Numbered from the stretch's first letter, positions 8,662 to 17,052 are shown. The stretch is 64,000 nt of DNA from Allobosea lathyri (GCF_900108245.1 NZ_FNUY01000006.1:62001-126000), one strand, 5' to 3'. The notes: a model not told the origin generated them from the sequence alone. Numbers and translations: made by a program.

Positions 8662-11400
8662 TTGGAGACCCATCTCTTCCGGTATGTCTGGCAGAAGAGC
8701 CGCGGCGAGCAGATCGTCGTCCTGCTGATCATCCTTGCCTCGATCCCGTTCTACTGGATCTCGTTCGACGTGCCCAAGCGGATCGTCAACGATGCCATTC
8801 AGGGCGGTGCGTTCAAGGGCGGCAAGACCACCGCCACGCTGCTGGATTTCACCCTCCATATGCCGGAGTTCTTGGGCGGGGCGAGCTACAAGCTGTTCGA
8901 CGGCTTCCAGGTCGGCCAGCTCGGCCTGCTTCTGGGCCTGAGCGCCTATTTCCTGGTGCTCGTGCTGATCAACGGCGCGTTCAAATACGTCATCAACCTG
9001 CGCAAGGGCATTCTCGGCGAGCGCATGCTGCGGCGCATGCGCTACGATCTGTTCAGCCAACTCATGCGCTTCCCGCCCGAGGATATCCGGGCGGTCAAGC
9101 CGGCCGAAGTCGCCAGCATGATCAAGGACGAGGTCGAGCCGATCGGCGCCTTCGTCGGGGACGCTTTCATCCAGCCGGTCTTCCTGCTGAGCCAGGCCCT
9201 GACGGCGCTGGTCTTCATCATGGCGCAAAGCGTCTGGCTGGGGTCGATCGCACTGCTCATCGTGCTGGTTCAGGCGGTCATCATCCCGATCCTACGCAGG
9301 GAACAATTGCGGCTCGGGCGCGAGCGGCAGATCGTGTCGCGCCAGCTGGCGGGGCGTATCGGCGAGATCGTCGACGCAGGCCCCACCATCCAGGGACATG
9401 GCGCAACGGCCTATGTGCAATCCGACATCGCCGGACGCCTCGGACGGCTCTTCAACATCCGCTACGCGCTCTACAAGCGCAAATTCGCGGTCAAGTTCCT
9501 GAACAATCTCCTGGCCCAGATCACGCCGTTCTTCTTCTATGCCGTCGGCGGTTTCTTCGCGCTGCAGGGCCGGCTCGACATCGGCCAGCTGGTGGCCGTC
9601 ATCGCCGCCTATCGCGACCTGCCGCCGCCGATCAAGGAGCTGATCGACTGGGACCAGCAGCGCAACGACGTGACGATCAAATACGAGCAGGTGATCGACC
9701 AGTTCCAGACCGACGACGCGATGGTGCTCGATGAGGAGGAGGGGGTGACCCGCCTGCCGGATAAGGGCGAGATCAGGCTCGACAGCCTGCAGATGCTGGA
9801 CAATCGCGGTCAGCCGCTGCTGCTGCCGCTGACCCTGCGGGTACCGCGGCCCGGCACGGTGGCGGTCATTGGCCCCCAGGGCGGCGGCCGCGACGTGCTC
9901 GGCCGCATCCTCGGGCGGCAGGCGATGAGCTATTCCGGCCGTGTCGCCATCGACGGGATGACGCTGTCGCGCATGTCGGTCGAACGTGCGAGCCATCTCA
10001 TCGGCTATGCGGGCAGCGAGGCCGAGATCATCGCCGGAACCATGCGGGACAATATCCTGCTGCCGTTGAAGCGGCGCCGGCCGAGCCTGAAATCGCAGGA
10101 GAAGGTCTCGCAGGAGGAGCATCAGCGCTTTCTCGAGGCGATCCGTTCCGGCAATACGCCCTTGCCGTTCGAGGCCGACTGGACCGACTATGAAGGTGCA
10201 GGCCTGACCGATGCCGCGGCCCTGGCCGTTCAGGTGAGGGCTGTCCTGGATGTGCTCGGCTGTGCCGAAGACGTTTACGAGTTGGGCCTCGACGGCAAGG
10301 TCGTCGCGCCGCTCAGCTCCGGCGCGATCGGCCGTATCGTTGCCGCGCGGCGCGCGGTTGCGGCGGAACTCAGCCGCATCAAGCTGGAAGGTCTGATCGA
10401 GACTTTCGATCTCGACCGCTACAACGCCAATGCGACGGTGGCGGAGAACCTGATCTTCGGCACCCGCACGAGCCCGCGCTTCGCCAACGAAACGCTGCTG
10501 TTCGAGCCCTATGCGCATGCCATTCTGAAGGCGGAGTCGCTGATCGAGCCGCTTGCCGAGGTCGGCGCGCGCATCGTCGCGACGGTCGTCGAAATCTTTG
10601 CCGGACTGCCGCAGGGTCACGCCTTGTTCGAGCGCTATTCCTTCGGCGCGAATTTCGAGTTCGACAGGCTCAATGACCTCGCCGCGCAGCTGGCCAAGCA
10701 GGACATGCGGGCGCCGCTCGACCAGGAGACCGAGCGCGATCTGGTGGCGCTGGCGCTGGGCTATATCGAGCCGAAGCACAGGCTCAATCTGCTCGATGGC
10801 CCGCTGCAGCGGCGCATCCTGCGGGCGCGGGCGAGCTTCAAGATGCATCTGCCCGCCGATGCGGCTGCCGACGTCGCCTTCTACGATCCCGACCAAGTGA
10901 TGATGGGCGCCAGCGTGCGCGACAATCTGATGTTCGGCCGCATCGGCTACGGGGTCGCCGATGCTCGCCGCAAGGTCGCCGGGATCATGCGCAAGGCGCT
11001 TTCGCGCTCGGGCCTTGATGGCGCGCTTTACCGGCTCGGGCTCGATACTGATTGCGGAATTCGCGGGCGCTTCCTGCCTGCCCGGCTTAAACTTGCGGTG
11101 CCGCTCGCCCAGGCGCTGATCAAGTCGCCGCAGATCGCCGTTCTGGATCTCACCGCGCTGCTGGCGACATCGAGCGAACCCGATGCGATCGTCGAGCGTT
11201 TACGCAAACATTGCGCCGGCATGACGCTGTTTCTTCTCCTGGGGGATGCTAGTCTGGCGCGGGACATCTCGCCACGGATCGTGTTCAACGGACCGTCCGG
11301 CGCGATCGAGCTTAATGGTCGTTCCGGTGCTGACGAAGGCGCGAATGGGGATGTGCCGCCACGACGCAATGACGTCGCACAATTGGAGGCGCGATCATGA
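8662..11400 (+). CDS. ABC transporter-like membrane protein with degenerate, internally expanded ATPase domain
   Basis: About 912 residues if translation starts at the TTG at 8662, where the protein begins METHLFRYVW directly before the first membrane helix; the frame is open upstream to an ATG at 8503, but that extension is basic and unstructured. Residues 15-330 form an exporter-type membrane domain with about six helices. The ATPase half starts near residue 368 but its Walker A reads GPQGGGRD (404-411), with Arg and Asp where Lys and Ser/Thr are required. The Q-loop Gln is missing, the signature is not LSGGQ, and the Walker B (IAVLDL, Asp 829) lacks the catalytic Glu. The segment after the Q-loop is greatly expanded and carries three similar motifs: MRDNILL, VAENLIFG and VRDNLMFG. 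ATP hydrolysis therefore looks unlikely. The stop overlaps the next gene by 4 bases. Confidence 0.8.
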   Translation: METHLFRYVWQKSRGEQIVVLLIILASIPFYWISFDVPKRIVNDAIQGGAFKGGKTTATLLDFTLHMPEFLGGASYKLFDGFQVGQLGLLLGLSAYFLVLVLINGAFKYVINLRKGILGERMLRRMRYDLFSQLMRFPPEDIRAVKPAEVASMIKDEVEPIGAFVGDAFIQPVFLLSQALTALVFIMAQSVWLGSIALLIVLVQAVIIPILRREQLRLGRERQIVSRQLAGRIGEIVDAGPTIQGHGATAYVQSDIAGRLGRLFNIRYALYKRKFAVKFLNNLLAQITPFFFYAVGGFFALQGRLDIGQLVAVIAAYRDLPPPIKELIDWDQQRNDVTIKYEQVIDQFQTDDAMVLDEEEGVTRLPDKGEIRLDSLQMLDNRGQPLLLPLTLRVPRPGTVAVIGPQGGGRDVLGRILGRQAMSYSGRVAIDGMTLSRMSVERASHLIGYAGSEAEIIAGTMRDNILLPLKRRRPSLKSQEKVSQEEHQRFLEAIRSGNTPLPFEADWTDYEGAGLTDAAALAVQVRAVLDVLGCAEDVYELGLDGKVVAPLSSGAIGRIVAARRAVAAELSRIKLEGLIETFDLDRYNANATVAENLIFGTRTSPRFANETLLFEPYAHAILKAESLIEPLAEVGARIVATVVEIFAGLPQGHALFERYSFGANFEFDRLNDLAAQLAKQDMRAPLDQETERDLVALALGYIEPKHRLNLLDGPLQRRILRARASFKMHLPADAAADVAFYDPDQVMMGASVRDNLMFGRIGYGVADARRKVAGIMRKALSRSGLDGALYRLGLDTDCGIRGRFLPARLKLAVPLAQALIKSPQIAVLDLTALLATSSEPDAIVERLRKHCAGMTLFLLLGDASLARDISPRIVFNGPSGAIELNGRSGADEGANGDVPPRRNDVAQLEARS

Positions 11401-11846
11401 CTCTGGAAACCGATATCGCCCATCTCAGGCGACTCCCGCTGTTTCAGAGCCTGCCTGCGCCGCGCCTCAAGCTTGTCGCCCTGATGGGCGAGAAGCTGCA
11501 TTTCGCTGCGGGGACGCTGATCATCGCCGAGGGCGAGCAGGCGGATGGCGTCTATGTCGTGCTGGAGGGCGAGCTCGAACTCTCGCATGAGCGCACCGAT
11601 GGTCGCAGCAGGCGCTTTCTGCTGGATACGGGCAGCATCATCGGGGATGTGCCGATCCTCTGCGGTCAGGCCTATGTCGGCGAAGTGACCGCCAAAAGCG
11701 ATGTCAGCACGCTGCGGCTGCCGAAGGACCTGTTCTTCGAGTTGCTCGAGACGATCCCGGATTTCAGCCTTGCCTTGTCGCGCGATCTCGCCTCCCGCCT
11801 CTACAGGCTCGCCGATTTCGTGCTCCACGACGAGAAGGTTCATTGA
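11397..11846 (+). CDS. Stand-alone cyclic-nucleotide-binding-like domain protein
   Basis: 149 residues consisting of a single cNMP-binding (CAP-type) beta barrel, with no helix-turn-helix behind it, so it is not a Crp/Fnr transcription factor. The barrel core is clear: GTLIIAEGEQADGVYVVLEGELEL near residues 39-62, then a phosphate-cassette region near 83-98. In that cassette the normal Glu is Asp 84, and the Arg that binds the cyclic phosphate is replaced (Tyr 93 in my alignment), so binding of cAMP or cGMP is uncertain. It overlaps the ABC gene by 4 bases and is followed 16 bases later by the cyclase gene. It may bind the ABC protein, the cyclase or another ligand. Confidence 0.85.
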   Translation: MTLETDIAHLRRLPLFQSLPAPRLKLVALMGEKLHFAAGTLIIAEGEQADGVYVVLEGELELSHERTDGRSRRFLLDTGSIIGDVPILCGQAYVGEVTAKSDVSTLRLPKDLFFELLETIPDFSLALSRDLASRLYRLADFVLHDEKVH

Positions 11847-11862
11847 TGACGCAGGTACCCGC

Positions 11863-13791
11863 ATGAGCTTGACGCAGACGGCGGGGGGAAAGCGATCCAG
11901 CCTGGGCAGCATGGATCAGGTGTCTTCGTGGAGCCGGGATATCCGCTTCGCGTCGGGCCTCGTGCTGCTGTTTTTCGCGACGACGCACTTCCTCAACCAC
12001 GCTGTCGGCATTGCCGGCCTGGCGGCGATGGAGGAGGTGCAGGAGTGGCGCTACTGGCTCTGGCATTCCTGGGCGGGCACGATCGCGCTTTATGGAGCGC
12101 TGGTGGTTCACCCGTTCTTCGCGCTGCTGCGCGTGGCCCAGCGGCGCACGTTCCGCATGCCGGTGCGGGAAATGCTGCAGATCGCGCTCGGCCTGGCGAT
12201 CCCGTTGCTGCTCGTCGATCATATCGTCGGTACGCGGGTCATGGGTGCCTATTTCAACCAGAACGAGACCTATCACGCGGTCCTGCGCCGGCTCTGGCCT
12301 GGTCTGGCGGTCTCGCAGACGCTCCTGCTGCTGCTTGTCTGGTTGCATGGAATCATCGGCCTGCATTTCACGTTGCGGACCCGCGACAGCTATCGGCACT
12401 GGCGCGACCCTTTCCTGCTGGCGGCAATCCTGATCCCCGTGCTGGCGCTGATCGGCTTCGCCGTCGCCGCGCGCGAGGCGCACCAGATGGTCCTGCCCGC
12501 AGAAAATTATTCCGACGCGCAGATCACCATGTTCAACCAGAATGTGACCTGGGCGAAGCGGACTTTCTACGGTCTCGTCGGCTGCTTCATCGGCTTCGTC
12601 GGCTTTCGCGAGATCAGGGTGCGGACCACGCGCCAGATCACGGTGCGTTTCGTCGGCCATGGCGTGCGCAAGCTCACGCCGGGACTGACGGTGCTGGAGA
12701 TGTTCCGGCGCTTCGGCATCCCGCATGCGGCTTTGTGCGGCGGCAGGGCGCGCTGCGCGACCTGTCGCGTTCTCGTGCTCGACGGAGGCGACAAGTTGCC
12801 GCCGCCGGGAGCCAACGAAGCCAAGCTGCTGCGCCGGATTGCAGCGCCCGAACGCGTCCGGCTCGCCTGCCAGATCAGGCCGCGTGACGATGTGCAGGTC
12901 CAGATCCTGCTCGCCTCGCGGCTCGGCGCGACGACCGCGCGCAATCTCGAAGCCGACAGCCAGGTCGGCAAGCGCGGCCTCACCGTCATGGTGGCGGATC
13001 TGCGGGCGTTCTCTGCCCTGTCCGAGCGGCAGCTGCCGCAGGAGCTGATCGGCCTGCTGAACCGCTTCTTCGATGAGATGTCGCAGGCTATCGCCGCCCA
13101 TGGCGGCCGTATCGACGCTTTTTATGGCGACGGCTTCATGGCCGTGTTCGGGCTGGAGGGGCCTCCGGCGCGGGCGGCGCAGGCGGCGATCAGCGCCTCG
13201 GCCGACATCGTGCGCGCTGTCGAGGCGCTGAACCGCGAATTCGGAGCGGCGCTGCCATTGCCGCTGCGCATCGGCATCGGCATCCATAGCGGACAGGCGA
13301 TCACCGGCGCAGTCGAGAACGAAAGCCTCGGCCGGCGCGAGATCACTGTCGGTGAGACGGTGATGGTCGCCAGCCAGCTGGAATCGGCGACACGCCGCGT
13401 TCTGGCGGATGTCGTGGTGTCCGAGGATACGATTCGGGTTTCGGGCCGCAGCTATGGCGGAACCACGACGCTGAAGATCTCGATCAAGGGCCGCGAGAAG
13501 CCACTGACCGCCTATGGCTTCGCCAGCGCGCCGGAGCTGGCAAGGCCCGAGGAGGAGACATCGCAGGACACGCCGGAATCCCAGGACGGAAGGCAATCGC
13601 CAGAGCCAGCCGCCGCCACTGCGGCTGACGATCGCGCGATTGCCGCACAACAGGAGGCCGCCGCAGGCGACGTCGTCCAGATGGGCGACCTGCCCACGGA
13701 GGAGATCACCGTGCCCGACGAGTCTGCGCCGAAAAAGCGCGCGGCCAGCAAGCCAAGAGCCCGACGCGCCGCGAAAAAACCGGAGGCGTGA
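11863..13791 (+). CDS. Membrane protein with 2Fe-2S ferredoxin domain and class III adenylate/guanylate cyclase domain
   Basis: 642 residues from the ATG at 11863. Residues 25-250 contain about six membrane helices rich in His (42, 46, 68, 83, 120, 162, 168), resembling a cytochrome b or succinate-dehydrogenase-type anchor and possibly able to hold haem. Residues 258-345 are a plant-type 2Fe-2S ferredoxin domain with Cys 292, 298, 301 and 336. Residues 372-550 are a class III cyclase domain with both metal-binding Asp (379 and 423). The transition-state Asn and Arg are replaced by Met 501 and Gln 505, and the base-selecting Lys position is Ala 419, so activity is doubtful. The last 90 residues are a charged, Ala/Lys-rich tail. 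The architecture suggests redox control of cyclase output. It ends a tight three-gene unit with the cNMP-domain and ABC genes. Confidence 0.88.
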   Translation: MSLTQTAGGKRSSLGSMDQVSSWSRDIRFASGLVLLFFATTHFLNHAVGIAGLAAMEEVQEWRYWLWHSWAGTIALYGALVVHPFFALLRVAQRRTFRMPVREMLQIALGLAIPLLLVDHIVGTRVMGAYFNQNETYHAVLRRLWPGLAVSQTLLLLLVWLHGIIGLHFTLRTRDSYRHWRDPFLLAAILIPVLALIGFAVAAREAHQMVLPAENYSDAQITMFNQNVTWAKRTFYGLVGCFIGFVGFREIRVRTTRQITVRFVGHGVRKLTPGLTVLEMFRRFGIPHAALCGGRARCATCRVLVLDGGDKLPPPGANEAKLLRRIAAPERVRLACQIRPRDDVQVQILLASRLGATTARNLEADSQVGKRGLTVMVADLRAFSALSERQLPQELIGLLNRFFDEMSQAIAAHGGRIDAFYGDGFMAVFGLEGPPARAAQAAISASADIVRAVEALNREFGAALPLPLRIGIGIHSGQAITGAVENESLGRREITVGETVMVASQLESATRRVLADVVVSEDTIRVSGRSYGGTTTLKISIKGREKPLTAYGFASAPELARPEEETSQDTPESQDGRQSPEPAAATAADDRAIAAQQEAAAGDVVQMGDLPTEEITVPDESAPKKRAASKPRARRAAKKPEA

Positions 13792-13872
13792 GCCGCTCGC
13801 CGGTGGCGCTGGCCTTTGCGTTGGGGCATGCCTATGGTCCCGCCGCTTTCTCCAGCCTTCGCCCGATCGAGC

Positions 13873-14535
13873 ATGACACAAGATCCGCCCTCAGAGGCCT
13901 TTCACGACCTGTTGCGTGGCGTCGCGGCGCTGACTGATAACGCGATTGCGAACGATATCGCGCGGCTCTACGGCAAGGGTGCCCCGGCGGATCTGTCGAT
14001 CGCCTGCAATCACAAGCAGGTCGCCTCGAAGCAATGGCTGGTCGCGGCGCTGGCTGAGACGCTGCCTCGGCCGAATGGACCGGTCTGGGTGCTGGGCGCC
14101 TGGTATGGCGTGCTCGGCGCGCTCCTGCTCGACGATCCCGGCTTGACGATCGGCGAGGTGGTCAGCCTCGATATCGAGCCGGCTTGCGCGGCTGTGGCGG
14201 AGACGCTGAACCATCGCCATGTCGCGGCAGGGCGCTTTCGTGCTGTCACTGCGGATATGATGTCGCTCGATTTCGGTGCGCAGCAGCCGGCTCCCGGGCT
14301 GGTGATCAATACGAGCTGTGAGCATCTTGCCGATGTGCCGGGTTGGCTTGCGACGCTGCCGGCCGGCCTGCCGCTCGTCCTGCAGTCCAACGACTATGTC
14401 CGCGAGCCCGACCATCGCAGCTGCGTGCCCTCGCTCGCTGCCTTTCGCGCGCAGGCGGCCCTGTCCGAGGTCCTGTTCGCCGGCGAGCGACCGACCAAGA
14501 ACTACACCCGCTTCATGCTGATCGGCCGGCGATGA
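13873..14535 (+). CDS. Class I SAM-dependent methyltransferase-like protein
   Basis: About 220 residues from the ATG at 13873. In-frame ATGs at 13816 and 13828 give longer forms and the choice is uncertain because none has a strong Shine-Dalgarno sequence. A Rossmann-like core is visible: VWVLGAWYGVLG (motif I-like), then VVSLDIEPAC, where the acidic residue would hold SAM, and later LVINTSCEHLADVPGW. The Gly-rich loop is atypical. The stop codon overlaps the next glycosyltransferase gene by 4 bases, so it belongs to that glycan-related group, perhaps modifying a sugar or lipid. Substrate is unknown. Confidence 0.65.
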   Translation: MTQDPPSEAFHDLLRGVAALTDNAIANDIARLYGKGAPADLSIACNHKQVASKQWLVAALAETLPRPNGPVWVLGAWYGVLGALLLDDPGLTIGEVVSLDIEPACAAVAETLNHRHVAAGRFRAVTADMMSLDFGAQQPAPGLVINTSCEHLADVPGWLATLPAGLPLVLQSNDYVREPDHRSCVPSLAAFRAQAALSEVLFAGERPTKNYTRFMLIGRR

Positions 14536-15782
14536 CCCGGACGGCCGAGCCGCAGGTCGCCATCGCGATGAAGGGGTATCCGCGCCTGTCGGAGACCTTC
14601 ATCGCCCAGGAACTGCTTGGGCTGCAACAGCGCGGCTTGCCTTTCGCGATCTGGTCCTTGCGTCGCCCGACGGATGCGGCGCGGCATCTGATGCATAATC
14701 AGATCATCGCGCCGGTGCGCTATCTGCCGGAATATCTGCATGATGAGCCCGGCCGCGTGCTGCGCGGGGTGCTGCGTGCCCTGGTCAGGCCGAGCTTCTC
14801 GCGTCTGCTGGTGCTTTTCCTCCGCGACCTCTGGCGCGACCGGACCCGCAACCGCTGGCGGCGCTTCGGGCAGGCCTGCGTGATGGCGCGCGAACTGCCG
14901 GCGAGCATCCGCCACCTGCATGTGCATTATCTGCACACGCCGGCCTCGGTGATCCGCTATGCGGCGCTGCTGCGGGGGCTGAGCTGGTCGTTCTCGGCTC
15001 ATGCCAAGGATATCTGGACCACGCCCGACTGGGAAAAGCGCGAGAAGATCGCCGATGCGGCCTGGGGCGTGACCTGCACGCGCGACGGCCATTGCGAGCT
15101 GGCAAGGCTGTCGGACCGACCAGACAAGGTCGCATTGCTCTATCATGGGCTCGATCTCGCCCGCTTTCCGGCACCCGAAAACCACTCGCCGCGTGACGGC
15201 AGCGATGCGGCCGATCCGGTGCGCTTCGTGACCATCGGCCGCGCGGTCGAGAAGAAGGGTTTTGACGATCTCATCGAGGCGCTGGCCGGGCTTCCCTGCA
15301 CGCTGCACTGGCGGCTCACCCATATCGGTGGTGGCGAGAAGCTTCGGGCGCTTCAGGCGCAAGCCGCGAAGCTCGGGCTTGCCGACCGGATCACATGGGC
15401 CGGCCCGAAGGCTCAAACCGAGGTGATCGCGGCGCTGCGCGAAGCCGATCTCTTCGTGCTGCCATCCCGGCAGGCGGGCGATGGCGATCGCGACGGGCTA
15501 CCCAATGTGGTGATGGAGGCGGCGAGCCAGGGCTTGCCGATCGTCGCCACCGATTTCGCGGGGATTCCGGAATTCGTCCGCGATGGCACCGAAGGGCTGC
15601 TGGTTGGGCCGGGCGATGTCGAGGCGCTGGCGCTGGCGCTGGCCGATCTCGCCGCCTCGCCACAACGGCGGCTGCGCCTCGGCCAGGCCGCTTTCGCGCG
15701 CCTGACGCAGGATTTCTCGGCAGCAGCCGGGCTCGATCGTGTCGCCGGCTTGCTGAAAGCATCGGTCGCGGAGGCGCGATGA
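14532..15782 (+). CDS. Glycosyltransferase, GT4-like
   Basis: 416 residues from the ATG at 14532, which overlaps the preceding stop (ATGA). The C-terminal half has the GT4 donor-binding pattern: a VTIGRAVEKKGFDDLI segment, then LFVLPSRQ, an E-x7-E-like motif around DGLPNVVMEAASQGLPIVATD, and a GIPEFVRDGTEGLL motif. The N-terminus (MKGYPRLSETFIAQEL) is the signature of colanic-acid/exopolysaccharide-type transferases that begin with a PRLSETF segment. No membrane helix is predicted by eye. It is translationally coupled to genes on both sides. Together with the deacetylase and the other transferases in the first 17 kb it points to synthesis of an exported polysaccharide or glycolipid. Confidence 0.88.
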   Translation: MTRTAEPQVAIAMKGYPRLSETFIAQELLGLQQRGLPFAIWSLRRPTDAARHLMHNQIIAPVRYLPEYLHDEPGRVLRGVLRALVRPSFSRLLVLFLRDLWRDRTRNRWRRFGQACVMARELPASIRHLHVHYLHTPASVIRYAALLRGLSWSFSAHAKDIWTTPDWEKREKIADAAWGVTCTRDGHCELARLSDRPDKVALLYHGLDLARFPAPENHSPRDGSDAADPVRFVTIGRAVEKKGFDDLIEALAGLPCTLHWRLTHIGGGEKLRALQAQAAKLGLADRITWAGPKAQTEVIAALREADLFVLPSRQAGDGDRDGLPNVVMEAASQGLPIVATDFAGIPEFVRDGTEGLLVGPGDVEALALALADLAASPQRRLRLGQAAFARLTQDFSAAAGLDRVAGLLKASVAEAR

Positions 15783-17026
15783 TGGGCGGCGTCCTGATCG
15801 TCGTCACGCATCTGCTCGGCAGCGGCCATCTCGTGCGAGCGCGGCATCTGGCGCGTGCCTTGGCTGAGGCGGGTTTTGCGGTGACGCTTGCCAGCGGCGG
15901 GATGCCGCTCAACGTGAGAGCGGACGAACCTTTCACCTTTGTGCAGTTGCCCCCGGCCAAGGTCGAGGGAGTCGATTTTCGCAATCTGCTCGATGAAGCC
16001 GGCCAGCCGATCGATGCGCAAAGACGGGAGACGCGACGGGACCTGCTGTCCGAACTTGCGGCCTCGCTTCGTCCGGACATCGTGATCACCGAGCATTTTC
16101 CGTTCGGCCGCCGGCAATTGGCCGATGAGTTTCTTGGCGTGATCGCTGCGGCAAGGCTCGCCAATCCGAAAACGCTTGTGTTGGCCTCGATCCGCGACGT
16201 GCTGGTGGCGCCGCGTGCCGATCGGATCGTTGAAGCCGAAGCCCGAATCGCAGCGCATTTCGACGCCGTGCTGGTGCATGGCGACGCAGGCTTACTGCCG
16301 CTGGAAGCCTCCTGGCCGGTCTCGAAGGGGCTGGCCGGGAAGCTCGTCTATACCGGCTATCTTGCGGCCTCTCGCTCACGCAGCCCTCATCCTGAGGAGC
16401 CGCGAAGCGGCGTCTCGAAGGATGGCTCAGAGGACGCTGGAACATCCTTGGAGACGCGAACTGTGTTCGCTCCTCAGGACGAGGGTTGTGGAGTGGAGAG
16501 CGCCGAAATCCTCGTCTCCGGCGGCGGCTCGGGCGCGGCACTGCCGCTTTTCGAGATGGCGATCGCGGCGGCCCGGCTCGGAGATGCTCGGCGCTGGCGC
16601 ATTCTCGTTGGGAAAGGCCTGGCCGAGGCGGATTTCGTGCGGCTTCAGGCATCGGCTCCGGCCAACGCCATCGTCGAGCGGGCGCGTCCCGATTTTCCAA
16701 CATTGCTTGCCAATTGTGCGCTGTCGATCAGCCAGGCCGGCTACAACACCGTACTCGATCTCGTCGCGGCGGAGCGCCCCGCTATCGTCGTCCCCTTCGA
16801 CGAGGGGGCGGAGACGGAGCAGGGGATCCGCGCCGAGGCGATGGCGCGCGCCGGGCTTGCACGCTGCCTGCGGATGACGGGGCCGGATGCGCTGACGCCG
16901 GAGACCCTGGCGAATGCGGTCGAAACGGCCCTTCGGGCGGGGATGCCCGCGCCATTATCTATTGATCGCGATGGCGCGAGCGCCGTTGCCGGGATCGTGA
17001 CCGGGCTGATCGAGCGGAAGCGCTAG
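15779..17026 (+). CDS. Predicted glycosyltransferase (MurG/GT28-like, GT-B fold) carrying an in-frame repeat insertion
   Basis: 415 residues from the ATG at 15779, overlapping the upstream stop by 4 bases. The N-terminus (VTHLLGSGHLVRARHLARAL) is the GHxxR-type acceptor loop of MurG-like transferases. The C-terminal half has ILVSGGGSGAA and then SISQAGYNTVLDLVAAERPAIVVP, the nucleotide-sugar site typical of this group. Residues 202-237 lie between the two halves and are encoded by a dispersed palindromic repeat (16382-16487) inserted without breaking the frame. The domain linker probably tolerates the extra 36 residues, and the gene shows no stop or frameshift. It is the last gene of the plus-strand cluster. 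Acceptor and donor are unknown. Confidence 0.85.
   Translation: MMGGVLIVVTHLLGSGHLVRARHLARALAEAGFAVTLASGGMPLNVRADEPFTFVQLPPAKVEGVDFRNLLDEAGQPIDAQRRETRRDLLSELAASLRPDIVITEHFPFGRRQLADEFLGVIAAARLANPKTLVLASIRDVLVAPRADRIVEAEARIAAHFDAVLVHGDAGLLPLEASWPVSKGLAGKLVYTGYLAASRSRSPHPEEPRSGVSKDGSEDAGTSLETRTVFAPQDEGCGVESAEILVSGGGSGAALPLFEMAIAAARLGDARRWRILVGKGLAEADFVRLQASAPANAIVERARPDFPTLLANCALSISQAGYNTVLDLVAAERPAIVVPFDEGAETEQGIRAEAMARAGLARCLRMTGPDALTPETLANAVETALRAGMPAPLSIDRDGASAVAGIVTGLIERKR
16382..16487. repeat. Palindromic repeat family R1, copy inside a coding sequence
   Basis: This copy begins AGCCCTCATCCTGAGGAGCC and ends with the near-complement (CTCCTCAGGACGAGGGTT), so it can fold into a long imperfect hairpin. 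It matches the intergenic element at 62108-62215 over nearly its whole length, including the CGTCTCGAAGGATG centre. Here it is translated as part of the glycosyltransferase at 15779-17026. Confidence 0.85.
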
Positions 17027-17052
17027 CCCGCGCCTCGGCGGCGGACGCCAGA

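Noticed and set aside
8470..9228. A 252-codon minus-strand frame at the start of the ABC gene
   Set aside because: It overlaps the membrane-domain coding region and gives a polar Gln/Asp-rich sequence typical of antisense frames.
9860..11200. Sequencing error as the cause of the degenerate ABC motifs
   Set aside because: The frame stays open for over 900 codons with good codon use, and the changes are substitutions spread over several motifs, not a frameshift.
11764..13881. A 705-codon minus-strand frame opposite the cyclase gene
   Set aside because: Antisense to the cyclase gene with its recognised Fe-S and cyclase motifs.
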